Shown: in pieces, positions 34,955 through 46,610 of the stretch
Layout: every line of letters begins with the position of its first letter
Numbering within the stretch: position 1 is the first letter of the stretch
Source of the DNA: Zygnema cylindricum
Taxonomy: Eukaryota; Streptophyta; Zygnematophyceae; Zygnematales; Zygnemataceae
Reading direction: 5' to 3'
Assembly: GCA_037447655.1 (NCBI GenBank)
Contig: JBBHKE010002360.1
Coordinates: forward strand, 283,091 to 347,090
Length of the DNA: 64,000 bases
Notes under the pieces: model-generated
Database searches by the model: none
Told to the model about the DNA's origin: nothing
The model's input: the letters and a program-made list of their open reading frames with translations, nothing else
Translations under genes and position numbers: made by a program

Positions 34955-35180
34955 GATGATAAGGGTTTTGATACTAGCACTAGGAAAGGAGTCTTTATTG
35001 CTAGTTTTGAGGAAGAAGTTTATTTCACTGCTGAAAAAGGTAGCCAAGGGATGTTTAGGCTGATTTTAAGCAATGAAAAGAATAAACTTTATTTTGCTGG
35101 TGTTCCTGATATAATGTTGTGGCATAAAAGGCTTGGGCATGTGAATCTAGATAAGTTAAGAGAGATGCAAAAGATGAAAC
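34955..35180 (+). pseudogene. copia protease end and gag-pre-integrase fragment
   Basis: Encodes DTSTRKGVFIASFEEEVYF and WHKRLGHVNLDKLREMQKM without interruption, then stops abruptly at a repeat. It abuts the RLC-6 LTR at a TTAGATGAT microhomology, suggesting recombination between elements. Confidence 0.82.
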
Positions 35181-35184
35181 AACC

Positions 35185-35340
35185 CTAATTTTGCAAGAAA
35201 TCCCAATTCTGGAGGAAACCCTAGTTTTGTAAAAAACCCTAATTCTGCTGAAAATTCCTATTTTTTGTAGAAAAACCCTAAAATCTGCAAAAAAACCCTA
35301 ATTTGTCAACCAAAAATACTAATTTGTCAGAAATATATGT
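35185..35340. repeat. Degenerate ~20-bp repeat with telomere-like AAACCCTAA cores
   Basis: At least five AACCCTA(A/G) cores spaced 18-25 bp, each followed by a TTTGCAAG or TTCTG-like spacer. Not a true (CCCTAAA)n array. Confidence 0.65.
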
Positions 35341-35626
35341 GTAAATCTGCAGCAAAGAAATAGAATAGGATAAGGTAAGAGGAAAGCATTTAAAGAAATA
35401 AATTGAAAAAAACAAATAAAAGTATTTCAAATGTATAAATTTTAGATATATATCAATTTTTTTATAATTTTTCCTTCAAAAGCAAAATTGAAAACGAAAT
35501 CACTACTAGAGAGAAAGTAGAATGAAAACTTGTAAAAAGAAAAAACCCGGATCAATAGAAAGAAATCGGATCAAAAATAGGTGAGAGAAAATTTAAAAAT
35601 GGATAGATAAATTTTATATCGTAAAT

Positions 35627-35630
<4 letters not shown>

Positions 35631-35706
<76 letters not shown>
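35631..35706. repeat. (AT)n microsatellite, about 76 bp
   Basis: Pure TA dinucleotide run followed by a T-run. Confidence 0.97.
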
Positions 35707-35708
<2 letters not shown>

Positions 35709-36538
35709 ATTTTTTTTTTCTTTAAAATTTACTTCTCTCACCAAACTGAGAAGCAAAATTGAAAATGACACGTAAATTGGAATGAAAATGGAAAAGACAA
35801 AACCAAAAACAAAAACTGAAAATGAAAGATAATATTTTTTTATATGTTTTTTTTTTCAACAAAAAATTGAAAATGAAATATAACATTTTTTTGATTTTTT
35901 ATACACATAACAAGAGAGAAAAGAATGATATTTTGAGAGTATAGGGAAACTAAGCTGATGGGTAGCCATTAGGCTCCACGGTCTGGTCGTATTCCTTACA
36001 AGAGTCACGTCTAGGATTTCAAATAAATAAAAAAAAAACCAGAAAAATGCAAGAAAACAACAATAAAAATCTGCGAAGAATCTGAGATAACCAAACAACC
36101 AAATCCTGGCACGCCGTTGCAGAAAATTACAGCAACAAATGAAGCAATGGAAATATGAAGAGAATCCGAAATAACCGAATTCTAACAAACAAGTAAAAAT
36201 AGCAACAAGAAAATACAAGAAAGCAATGTTAAAAATCTGCACAAAATTCGAAAAAACCGAATTTTAACACACTAATAACCAATTGCAAGAAATGTTAATA
36301 GAAAATAAGCAATTGGAAGCTATAGAGAATCCGAGATATCCAGATTCTAACAAACCACAAGCAAATTCCAACCAAGACAACAAAAATTAGACAATTAAAA
36401 GTCAAACACTAATTCACAAAACGTATCCACAAAGGTTCAGAAACAACTTGAGAAAGTAGGCAGAATCCACACTAAAAGAGGTTGTTGAAGGGAAACCGTA
36501 CGAGCTCCGGCCGAAACCGAGTGAATTAACTTGTATGG

Positions 36539-37213
36539 CTTAGGGAATGTCCCCATGTGCATAAGTAAGGGTTTTTTTTTTGTCGTTTTCCTGTAAAACT
36601 TAGCGCCGTAGTGCCTAAGTTGCAACCGTACGAAAGAATCGCAAATTTGTAGAGTACAATTTGCATCATCCTCGAACTTGGGATGTACGAAAATTTGTCA
36701 TCTTGTGTTTTTTGACCCACTTCCACGAAAAAAAACGTCATCTACAACCTTACGTTTAAAACTTTTACGCGATGTGTTTTAAAACTAGGTATTTTCGATA
36801 AACAAATAAGAACATATATTCGCACGTGCCCTAATTTTCGAAAATGTTCATACGAATTCCAAGAACAAAGAAAAGTAGAAAATTCGCTATGTTTTGTGTT
36901 TTAATCAATACGACAAAGAAGGGCCAATACCCGTTTTGCCCTTTCCGCAAGATTTTTTTCAGGGGTCTCGAAATTGATTAATTTACCGACCGACAGGCGA
37001 CGCGAAGCTCGCATCTCCCGGAATCGTGGAAACCAAGTCAGGTGGAAGGCTGGGCACAAAAAATGGAAGATTGGGACGGACAAGAAAGAAGGAATACAAC
37101 ACAAAGAGTTTTCCTTATAGACATAGGGACACTTAAAAACCGGGTCCGGCAGATTGGCGCTAAAATACAAAGTAAGTTTGCTAAGTTACAAGTACATGGG
37201 GACATACCCTTAG
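36539..37213. mobile_element. MITE-like insertion with ~20-bp terminal inverted repeats in block X
   Basis: Left end CTTAGGGAATGTCCCCATGT (36539-36558) is the inverse of right end ACATGGGGACATACCCTTAG (37194-37213), with two mismatches. The first block X copy lacks this 0.67-kb segment at about 26710. No coding. The target duplication is unclear, so the superfamily is not assigned. Confidence 0.78.
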
Positions 37214-37948
37214 AAAATGAAAGTATAATGAGGAAAGAGAAAGCTAAGCGCTTAACAAACTAAGGCAGAAAAAGCCTCGCACGGAAAAAAATGACAATTT
37301 GACTAAGGAAAAAGAAAAGGGAAAAAGACAAAAAAATCTAAATCCTCTTCGACCAATTCCTGTTCTCTCAAATTATGAGAGTACAAACCTAACGCAATCG
37401 CCTAATTACTAAAGAAATAGCCAAAGTACTAATTCCTGACATTTGCTAACTAACCAATCACGTGAAAGTATTTCACTGTAGAATTTACGCTAGTTTGGGT
37501 CCTGGCCAATAAGCGACCAGAACCATATGCCTACGTTACAAAATTCACAATCCGCGGATTAAAACATTTCCTAACTAGATGGAAATGCGTGAACCTATAT
37601 GGGTTCACGACTTAAAATACAACCACTCAGCGTGCGTCGCCAACATTTCGAAATCGCACGTCGCGTCACAAAGTTTTGAAAGTGTACTTCGATAAATTAA
37701 TGTCTTAAAATTGTACGTTGTATCACGCTAAAATCTGCAACAAAAACTAATGTACGCACAGCGTCGGTTAGGCGAATATGTATCTCCGTGTCACCCGCGG
37801 AATTCTCGGCGTTCATTCGAAGTAAGTGCACAATAATTTCAGCCTTCAAACATGATTTTTACATGAACCAGAATTAATGTGGCTCCAGCCCGTGATATTC
37901 TACAAATAAACAAAATTGATGTCCCAACACAATGCGGCATGACAAGGC

Positions 37949-40065
37949 CAAACACCTTATAAGAGATGGACTGGCCGAAAACCAGATGTTTCACACCTAA
38001 AGGTTTTCGGCAATGAAGTATTCAGTCTAGGCATGGATCCGTCAAATTACAAGTTAGATCCGAAAGAAAAATCACGATATCTTTTAGGATATGACGAAGA
38101 TGTAAAAAGATATAGAGTCTATGATCTCAAGAGAGAAGATATAATCCTAGTGAAGGATCTGGTGGTTATGGATGAAGGTAAATCTAAAGATCCCTTTAAG
38201 TATACAAAAAAAGTCAAAATCAGATTTGAGTTAGAAAATTCTGATGACTTTGATCTTCCTAACTATCTTGGTTTCGAAGAAAATGATGATATTCCAGGTA
38301 CAAATCAGATCGAGTAGAATTTAGCCGTGGAACCCCTAGTGCCAACTCCAACCGAAGCGGAAGACGTGGTGGAAATAGACCCGGAATCAAGAGATAGGGG
38401 AGAAGTTGTAACTGTTCCAAAGAATCCACAAGAGCCGTATATTCCGCCATCAGAGTTTGAGGGTGGAAGGAGAAGCAACAAAATATTGCAAAAGAAACAA
38501 ATTAACAACAATGTAACCAAACTGTCTCACCCCGATGAACCCTTGACTATTGGTGAGGCGATAAACTATTGTGAGAGGAACCGGTGGAAGACAACCATTA
38601 AAGAGGAGATGGCTTTGATTATGGTAGCCGATACATGGGAATTGGTGGACTATCCTTGTTACAGAAAGCCAATCAGGTGTAAGTGGGTATTTAAATTGAA
38701 ACTCAACGCGGATAACACCATTGAGGGCTACAATGCTCGGTAAGTGGCGAAAGGATTTACCCATAAAGAGGGAATTTACTTCGAGGAGACATTTGCCCCA
38801 GTTGTCAGGTTTCCCTCCATCCGGATACTTCTTATTCTACCAGCAGTAGAAGACATAGAAGTACATCAAATAGACATCAAGACGGCCTTCCTACATGGAG
38901 AGTTGGAAGAGGAGATCTTTAGGCGACAGCTCGAAGGATTTGTAGAGCAAGGGGAAGAAAGCAAGGTTTGCCAATTGATCAAATCTTTGTATGGGCTGAA
39001 ACAGGCGCCCTGGCCATGGAGTAAGAAGCTCGATGAGTTTCTTAGAGCTTAGGGATACATTTGAGTTAGCTGAGATCACTCATTTTATTTGTTTCTGGAT
39101 GAAGAAGGAATTATATTTATTGCAATTTATGATGATGATTTGCTTGTTTCAAATAAATCTTAGATTAAAAAAAAAAGTTGAAAATGTATCTAAAAGGTAG
39201 AGAGAGACATAGATAGAAAGATAATCAAATTAACTAAGAAATAGGCCATTGGAAACATGTTACAAAGATTCCAAATAGACAAGGCTAATAGTTGTACCAC
39301 TTCAATAGAACTAAAGAAGTGAAGTGAGGGGAGTGTGGAGAAGGGAGTTATAATCTTGGATGATGAGTTAGGCCTTGAAGATAAAAGATTTATGCAGAAA
39401 ATTCCTTATAGACAAATACTGGGCAGCCTAATATATTTTATGAATTGTACACGGCGAGACATAGCCACAGCTGTAAGAGAACTAAGTAGGAGTGAGAATG
39501 CTCCCACTAAGAAATATTAGGAGGTAGTTAAGAGAGTCTATAGATATCTTAGAGGGACTAGAGATCTATGGTTGCATTTGGGTGAGATTAATACTGACAT
39601 CACCACTTAGAGTGATGCCTGCTTTGGGGATACACCTATAAGGAGATGCACGTCTGGGTATGTATTGTATATGGATTATGGGGCTAGCTGCTAGAGCATC
39701 AAGCAACATAAGTTCATTGCTTAGTCCACCGTGGAGGCTGAGAATATGGCTTCTTGCTCTGCTGTAAAAGAATTAATGTGGGTCGAGTCTATTCTTAGTG
39801 AGCTTCGTCCTCTTAAGAGTGTTGTCCAGAAAGTGTTTTGTGATAATCAGGCAACCATTGCCATTTCTGACAATCCTAAACACCACTTTAAAGCTAAACA
39901 TATAGACATTAGACTTAGCTTCATTAGGGAGAAGGTAGAAGACAAAATAATCTACGATTATAAACTAGATAGTGAAATGTTAGCATAAATGATGAACAAA
40001 CTTGTGCCTTGCCCAAAGCTAATTTTCTTCTAGAAGAAGTGTGGTCTTAAATTGAAGAGTGACTA
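37949..40065 (+). pseudogene. copia integrase C-terminus, reverse transcriptase and RNase H (RLC-4)
   Basis: Integrase C-terminal YKRWTGRKPDVSHLKVFG region, then YLLGYDEDVKRYRVYDLKRE (38030-38290). Reverse transcriptase: WELVDYPCYRKPIRCKWVFK, VHQIDIKTAFLHGELEEEIF, LIKSLYGLKQAPW. The active-site box is IYDDDLLV (Val to Asp) near 39125-39150. RNase H: SDACFGD, CDNQATIAI, KHHFKAKHIDIRLSFIREK. Stops at several points. Confidence 0.87.
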
Positions 40066-40078
40066 GAAAATAAGGGGA

Positions 40079-41130
40079 GTGTCGAAATTAAAGATTTTTT
40101 TAGTATTTTTTAGGTGTAAACTTATAAATATAAATAGAAGAAAAGAAGTAGAGGCAATTTGCCTCTAACTCCTCTCTTCAACTCCCACACTTGTTGCAGT
40201 CACTAAAGGTTAGAGAGGGAGCTAGAGCCATGGCTGCATATGTTGTCTAGAGAAAAACAGGCAATTCTTTGGTAAGTTTACCAAAGTAGACCTTGACAGA
40301 CCCATGATTTGATCATGGTACCTGTTTTCTGTCAAAGTTAACACAAGCCATTAGCTTTATTCTATAGTATAGGACTAGTGCAGAGGTATATATGGTTCGT
40401 TAAATATATAAAGACGTGCACCTAAATAAACTTATTTAACGGCATGAATTGACTTGTGACACATAGACACACTTAGAGCATACGTACAGCTTATGATACT
40501 CACGAAACAGATACCGCGAATTTGTTTTGACAGCGAAACAAATACCGCAGATTGAATTTTGATGGTTAGAGTTAAAAGCCGGTTTTTATCGAATAGCCAC
40601 CATAGACACCGAGATTGCGGAGTAGGCGTTTTTACGGTTTTCGGTCACCACTATGTCAATGACACGTGGCACATCCTCATTGACTAGTGGCATCTCCAGA
40701 GAATATAGGAGCGAATCGGGATATTGCACGCGTTGACATTTTGGCCATGCCGTACGATGGCTGTACAGAAAGTACTACGACCTGTACTTTCTCGCACGGT
40801 ATTATGATTGGTGTTGTATATTAGTAGTAGAGGGTTTAGAGAGGGATTTAGGACTTATAAAAATTGATAGGTAGCCGCCTCTCTCCGAGAGTGCTTTTGA
40901 ACAAAAGGTCAACTTTGACCCTCCATAACCTACAGCTCAGAGGAGCAAATTTAAAGATTCTTTTTGCTATCGACTCAACGGAGTCTTCTCTTCACGAGGG
41001 TGAAGGTGGGCACATTTTTCGTCTACGAAGGTGGCAGTTATTGATGTTGAAACAAAAAATGGTTATGGTTATCTTAAGGGCTTCGTGTGAGCTGCCCTTT
41101 CCGAGGACCTATGGTAGTCTCAAAATTGCA
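40079..41130 (+). repeat. 3' LTR of RLC-4
   Basis: Follows the polypurine tract AAAATAAGGGGAG (40066-40078). Hairpins GCTC/GAGC (40935-40946), GACTC/GAGTC (40972-40985) and CTTCAC/GTGAAG (40990-41005), all paired. GACACGTGGC near 40659; ATTGG near 40808. LTR-internal gag ATG retained in frame. Antisense T-arm CCATG-ATCAAAT-CATGG perfect, at about 40302-40318. Confidence 0.92.
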
Positions 41131-41188
41131 GCTACCATATATCTTTTCCCCCGTACCGAAGGTACTTTGGCCGGTCCTGATTTTTAGG
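41131..41188 (-). pseudogene. copia integrase core piece of RLC-3
   Basis: Reads GPAKVPSVRGKRYMV on the minus strand and continues at 19239 (TITDDWSRYYRVYFL) once RLC-4 is removed. Confidence 0.8.
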
Positions 41189-41493
41189 CGTGATATAATT
41201 AGGCGCCACGTGCCACAACAAAATTGGAAAGTGGGAATCCAGGAGGACATAAGAACAAGACTCGAGGAGACAAAGGTCCACTCCATGGCCCTGTCGTACA
41301 TAGGCCTTACACAAAGGGAATCTTGCATAATACTTTTATATACTGTACATTTATCTGATTCGTTCGTACATCAGTAGATAGGGGTTGTGAGAGGGGTTTA
41401 AGACTTAGAGGATTGAGGAGGTAGCCGCCTCTCTCCCAATGAGCTTATATAAATATTGGCATCTTTGCCACTTGATATTTAATCGTTTGTTTT

Positions 41494-42494
41494 GTTGTTT
41501 TTTGAAAGCTTTGTCTTCACTATATAGAGCTGTGAGGGAAGCCTAAGTTCTTAGAATATTTTTGGTGTAGTTTGAAATGTAATACTTACCTTAAATAGTG
41601 TGATAGTAGAATGTTTCTCAAAGAGTATTAGTACGGTCACATATACACGCGTCGGTTTTTTTAGACAATACAGAAAATGCGGAATGGTCATGGCCACATG
41701 TCATCTATCGGACGACTGAATTCGTTGGATCGGGCGGACGGAAATTAAACCAGACATCTAGGAACACTGATACCAAAAGACAAATATCAGACGTTGATTC
41801 GTATCAGATTAACGGCGAGAATTCTGAGGGGGACCACAGGTGACGAGGAGCTTCGTAAAGCGTCCCACATAATCGTACAAGTTTACCACAGTAGGTTGGA
41901 AGTATTTGAGGTTCCTGACTAAGCAAGCAACATTTTGTGTACGACATCAGATTGCAAATACCTGAAGAGATTGTTTTTTGTAGCGTAGCACTTTAGGAAA
42001 TAGTGTTTCACTATTCACTTTTAGGCTAATTGGATTTAGGTTTTTGGAAGTACACTAGTGTACCTTCTCGTACTATCGTACAGTACTACTATTCTGGGTA
42101 CTGACATCTGATTGGCTAATAGGTAGTAGATGCTCTCTCAGAGTATAAAGATTAGGACTTAGAAATATTATTGTATCCAGTTTTGAGATATGGAAACCAA
42201 AAGGCAGTTTTTTGGGAAACTTCCAGGTCTTGTATCTTATGGTCTACTGGGTCAATTTGGCAGTAACTTTGAGAGTTAACAGTATGTATGTTGAGGCTTT
42301 ATGTGCTGAGTTTTGTGTTAATTGGATGTGTGAGTCAGGATCTATAGTGCGGTAAAGTTTAGTAAAAGAGTGAAGTGTTAGACTGGTGATTTACAGTGTT
42401 TTGTGAGGACTTCTTGAAAAGCTTCCGCTTAAGCTATGTCTACTTCTACCACCACTGCTGCAGCTCCACCTGCACTAGTTGTCATAGAAGAACA
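41494..42494 (+). repeat. 5' LTR of RLC-5 (carries the gag start codon)
   Basis: TATAAA at 42144-42149; ATTGG near 42110; GTACACTAGTGTAC palindrome near 42050. The gag ATG at 42436 is 59 bases inside the LTR. Different from the RLC-1 to RLC-4 LTRs; I see no tRNA-like segment in it. Confidence 0.95.
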
Positions 42495-43320
42495 GGTTAT
42501 GGGCCAGTCTTCAAGAATTCCTATTTTTAACGGTCAGAAGTATGCTTACTGGGCGGATATGGTTCAGTCACATTTTGAAAATACAGGTCTGTTGGACATT
42601 CTGGATGGATCACTTGATGAAGCTGATCCAACGTGGGCGAAAAAAAATTCACAGGCTCAAAATACTCTCAAACTCTGCCATTCGGAAAACATGGTCATGT
42701 CGAGGATCAAAATGAAAAAGGCAATCGACATATAGAAGTCTTTAAAGACTTCTTATGAGAAAGCGAATGTTCAGGAAGAACTCCTGTTGGCTGGAAAAAT
42801 ATGGGACTACAAATACTCGGGGGGAAGAATGGCAGAGTATACCGGCAATTTAAGAGCTCTCATTAATGCTCATGCTTGTGCAAGAGGATCTTTTCCTTAA
42901 TTCCAGCAAGCTGCACTGATAATTAGGGGTCTTCCTAGTAGCATGAAAGATGCATCTGCTGAATTGAAAAATAATGATAAGTCTAGCTGGACTCTTCAGT
43001 TAGCTATTAATATTATACTTGAAAAAGAGTCTACGTCAAAGATGGTTAGTGGTGAAAAGAGCGTAGAAGCATTCAACACTGACTTTGACAGGAAAGGACA
43101 ATTTAATCAGGGAAGAAATCAGTTTAATCCGCAAAGGAATCAGTTTAATCAAAATCAAGGTCAGAATAGACAGTCTTTCACTGCTTGTTTTTACTATTCA
43201 GAAAGTGGTCATGGTTATAGGTACTGTCCTAAACTAAAGAAGGCAAATGAGACAGGATTATATAGGCCAAGATGGCAGCAAAAACAATTTAACCAAAGCT
43301 TTTCTGGGTAGCAGTTACAG
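42436..43320 (+). pseudogene. copia gag (RLC-5)
   Basis: Starts MSTSTTTAAAPPAL in the LTR, reads through the primer site, then RIPIFNGQKYAYWADMVQ and LLDILDGSLDEADPTW. A stop lies at 42733 and another near 42898. The C-terminal part (42943-43311) has an Asn/Gln/Phe-rich run and a knuckle CFYYSESGHGYRYC in which the second Cys is Tyr. Confidence 0.88.
42495..42507 (+). promoter_or_regulatory. Primer-binding site (RLC-5)
   Basis: GGTTATGGGCCAG follows the LTR end; eleven bases (GGTTATGGGCC) match the initiator tRNA-Met half-site used by the other families. Also coding (VMGQ). Confidence 0.75.
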
Positions 43321-43365
43321 GACAACTCCTTATTTTCATCATCGCTCACTGAGGAGGATGAGTCC

Positions 43366-43695
43366 TTGAGCTTCATTGAGCAGGACGATTCGGAACTATT
43401 TGCAATGGCGGCGGCAATGGAAGGCTCCAAGGACACTTGGTGGATAATGGACACCGGAGCATCAGCACATATGTGCTGGAACAAGTCACTTTTCACCAAT
43501 CTGAAGTCAACACCTGCAATAAATATTTACTATGCTTGTGGAATGAGTGTGCAGACATGTGCACAGGGTGATGGCTCATTGTTGGTAGATGTAGGAGGAA
43601 AACCAGTAGATAGAACACTTCATAATATTTTATTTGTTCCTTATTTTAAAAAGAACCTTTTTTCTACATCTTTGTTTGAGAGGAAAGGTTTTTAG
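43366..43695 (+). pseudogene. copia protease (RLC-5)
   Basis: Open, with WWIMDTGASAHMCWNKSLF (intact D-T-G), CAQGDGSLLVDVGG and LHNILFVPYFKKNLFS. Probably part of a longer broken gag-pol frame. Confidence 0.85.
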
Positions 43696-44790
43696 GTCTC
43701 CCTTAAAGGTGGTAGGCAGGTTGTGAGCAAGCTAGGAAAAATAGCAATCATAGGAACTAGAGATGCAAGCAAAATGTACCGTATGGATATAGTTGATTCT
43801 ATACAAATGATGTTATCTATTCTGGTGTACAATCTGAGAATGAATTATGGTATAAAAGACTAGGCCATGTCAACTATGATAGCTTAACAAAAATGGTCAA
43901 AGCTAATAAAATAGAGGGTGTTTCACTAAAAAATGAGTCAATAATAACATGTGAAGGTTGTTTTTTAGGCAAGATTCATATTTTGCCTTTTCCCCAGCAA
44001 TCAGATCATAGATCAACAAAAGTCTTACAACTTATTCATTCGGATGTTCTGGGACTAGCACAATGGGGGTTTGCTTCATGGTTGCTTTTACAGACGATTT
44101 TTCTCGGTTCACAAAAGTCTACTTCATGAAAGAAAAGAGTGAAGTGTTCGGCCACTTCAAACATTACAAGGCTTGGGTGGAGAAACTGCATGGAGTTCCG
44201 ATTCTGGAACTCAGATCGGATAATGGAGGAGAGTATATATCAAAAGAATTAGAAAGCTTTCTGTTAAATGAAAGGATTAGTCATCAGCTAACAGTTCCTT
44301 ACACTCCTCAGCAAAATGGTGTTTATGAGAGATTAAATAGGACAATTACAGAATGTGCTAGATGTATGCTAGCTGAGAAGAATATAGATTTGAAATTCTG
44401 GGCTGAGGCCGCAAATTGTGCAGACTATATCAAAAATAGAATTGCATCTCGTTCAGTCACTACTACCCTTTTTGAACTATGGAGAGGTAGGAAACCAGAC
44501 GTAAGTCATTTCAGGGTATTTGGCAGTAAATGCTTTATTCTAAACACATCCCCAAATACATGGAAAATGAAACCAAAAGGTCTACCAGGTATTCTTATGG
44601 GGTATGATGATAATTCAAAGGGTTATAGAGTTTATCTTTTAGAAAAGCAAAAGATAGTAGTGTCTAGGAACATTATTATAAAAGATGAGTCAGAATCAGA
44701 AGATATTTTTTCTATGACAGAAAATCAAGTTGCCGAAAAATCTCAAGAATATGTTATTTTTGACATATAGAAAACAATGTTCTACCAACG
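43696..44790 (+). pseudogene. copia gag-pre-integrase and integrase (RLC-5)
   Basis: LWYKRLGHVNYDSLTKMVKA (43845-43900), CEGCFLGKIHILPFP, first Asp in LIHSDVLG, frameshift near 44060, then FTDDFSRFTKVYFMKEKSEV, second Asp in LRSDNGGEYISKEL and Glu in NGVYERLNRTI. 235 codons are open from 44063 to 44767. Confidence 0.9.
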
Positions 44791-45039
44791 TGTTCAGCAA
44801 CCTTTTGCAGATCCGGTGATTTCGGGAACTCAAGATCCCCTTCAACAACAAATGGAGCAACGAGAATAGTTACAGGATCAGTCAGAGCCAGCTACAAGAC
44901 AACAACGACACGCAAGACTTCCATCGGTCTCCGCCTCAAAATTTCCAGGGGTAAAGAGAACTAACAGTCGCCTCCAATCAATTTCCCACTTTGCCTATTC
45001 TGCTTACCCAAGAGAACCTCAGACCATTCGGGAGGCTTT

Positions 45040-46590
45040 CTCTTCACCAGAAAGAACTTACTGGATTGAAGCGGCAAATGATGAAATGAAGTCTATAATG
45101 GAAGCCCAAACGTGGGAGCTGGTTGATCTACCTCCTGACCGGAAAGCCATCGGAAGTAAATGGGTTTTTAAAGTAAAATTAAATCCAAATGGCACGATTG
45201 AACGGTACAAGGCCAGACTTGTGGCCAAAGGTTACAATCAGAAAGAGGGAATTGACTTTGAGGAAACTTTCTCTCCAGTGGTAAGGTTTCCAACTGTCAG
45301 AATCTTACTTAGTTTACCTGCTATTGAAAACATGGAAGTCCATCAGATGGACGTTAAGACAGCTTTCCTTCATGGAGAGCTAGAAGAATCTATTTATATG
45401 TAGCAACCAGATATGTATGTAGAAAAATGAAAATAAAATCTAGTATGTAAACTCATGAAATCCTTGTATGGGCTGAAACAGGCCCCCAGACAGTGGAACC
45501 TAAAGTTAGATGAGTTCCTCACCAAACTAGGTTTTAAAAGAATGAGTTCAGACCACTCTGTTTATGTTTTACAAGGGGAGGATGGAATACTGTATATTGC
45601 TGTTTATGTAGATGATTTGCTTCTTATCAGCAAATCCATGGATGAAATAAATAGGATCAAGAGAGCACTGAAATGAAGGTTTGAGATGAAAGACCTCGGT
45701 GAGGCCAAATACATTTTAGGAATAGAAGTAGAGAGAGATAGAAATAAGAGGCAAATTATGTTAACTCAAAACGAGGCTATAAGTTCCATGCTTGAGGAGT
45801 TTGATATGAAAGAGGCTAAAGGATGTGTCACCCCTAAAGAATACAGACGAAAATTAGAGGGAGTTGACTCTAAGTTAGGCATTCTAGTTGATGAGATGCT
45901 AGAGTCAGGGGAGGAGGAATTCATGGCCTCAAAACCATATAGGCAGGTAGTTGGATCACTTATCTATTTTATGAAATGTACTAGGCCGGATGTGGCAACA
46001 GCGGTGGAAGCGTTGAGTAGGAGTCTTCAAAACCCAAAAAGGGCAGATTGGGAAGCTGCAAAAAGAGTCATGAGGTACTTGGCAGGAACTCGGAATCTTA
46101 AACTTGTCCTCGGAGGAGGAGAAGTCAAGCTGAAAACTTGGAGTGATGCGAGTTATGGAGATATGCCCAGCAGGAAATCCACCACTGGATTTGTTCTACA
46201 GATTGGAAATGGTACCTGGAGCAGCAAACTTCAGAAGGTCACCGCCCAGTCAACTATGGAATCTGAAAATATATGGCAGCAAGTTCTGCCCTCAAGGAAC
46301 TCTTGTGGGTAAAAGCACTTTTGCAGGAATTGGGACATATGCAAACTGGTCCTCAAGTCATCTGTTGCGACAACCAGGCAGCAATTGCCATAGCCTCTAA
46401 CCCCAGCCATCACTTTAAAAGCAAACATATGGATATCAGACTGCATTTTGTCCGTGAAAATGTGCTTGCAAAGGTCATTAAAATGTGTTATTTGTCGGAT
46501 GAAAATATGGTTGCAAATATGCTAACTAAAGCTCTTCTTGCACCTAAATTACAGTTTTGCGGAAAGGCTATTGGTCTAATTGAGTAACTG
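45040..46590 (+). pseudogene. copia reverse transcriptase and RNase H (RLC-5)
   Basis: WELVDLPPDRKAIGSKWVFK, VHQMDVKTAFLHGELEESIY, a stop at 45401, SLYGLKQAPRQWNLKLDEFL, the intact active site AVYVDDLLLISKS near 45600-45630, MKDLGEAKYILGIEVERDRN. RNase H (from about 46135): TWSDASYGDMPSRKSTTGFV, a frameshift near 46280, CDNQAAIAIASNP and HMDIRLHFVREN. All catalytic motifs readable; only stops and shifts disable it. Confidence 0.92.
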
Positions 46591-46610
46591 AGACTAAAGC
46601 TTTAGGGGAG

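Larger units (their letters stand above)
27478..37944 (+). repeat. Block X, second copy, interrupted by an 8.2-kb insertion
   Basis: 27478-27687 matches the start of the first copy and 35939-37944 matches the rest; both parts are direct repeats. Between them sits foreign DNA (gypsy-like gag-protease, RLC-6 and simple repeats). The end GCATGACA is followed by AGGC and then RLC-4 integrase. Confidence 0.7.
19245..41130 (+). mobile_element. RLC-4: Ty1/copia element split over 21.9 kb by later insertions
   Basis: Both LTRs are exactly 1052 bp (19245-20296 and 40079-41130) with matching ends TGT.GA..TTAAAG.TTTTTTTAG and TTG(T/C)A. The internal region can be followed in order through five separate pieces. 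Flanking pentamers GTTAG (19240-19244) and GCTAC (41131-41135) agree at three of five positions. Dropping one copy restores the host integrase frame of RLC-3 with the right number of codons, so they are read as a mutated target duplication. Confidence 0.88.
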
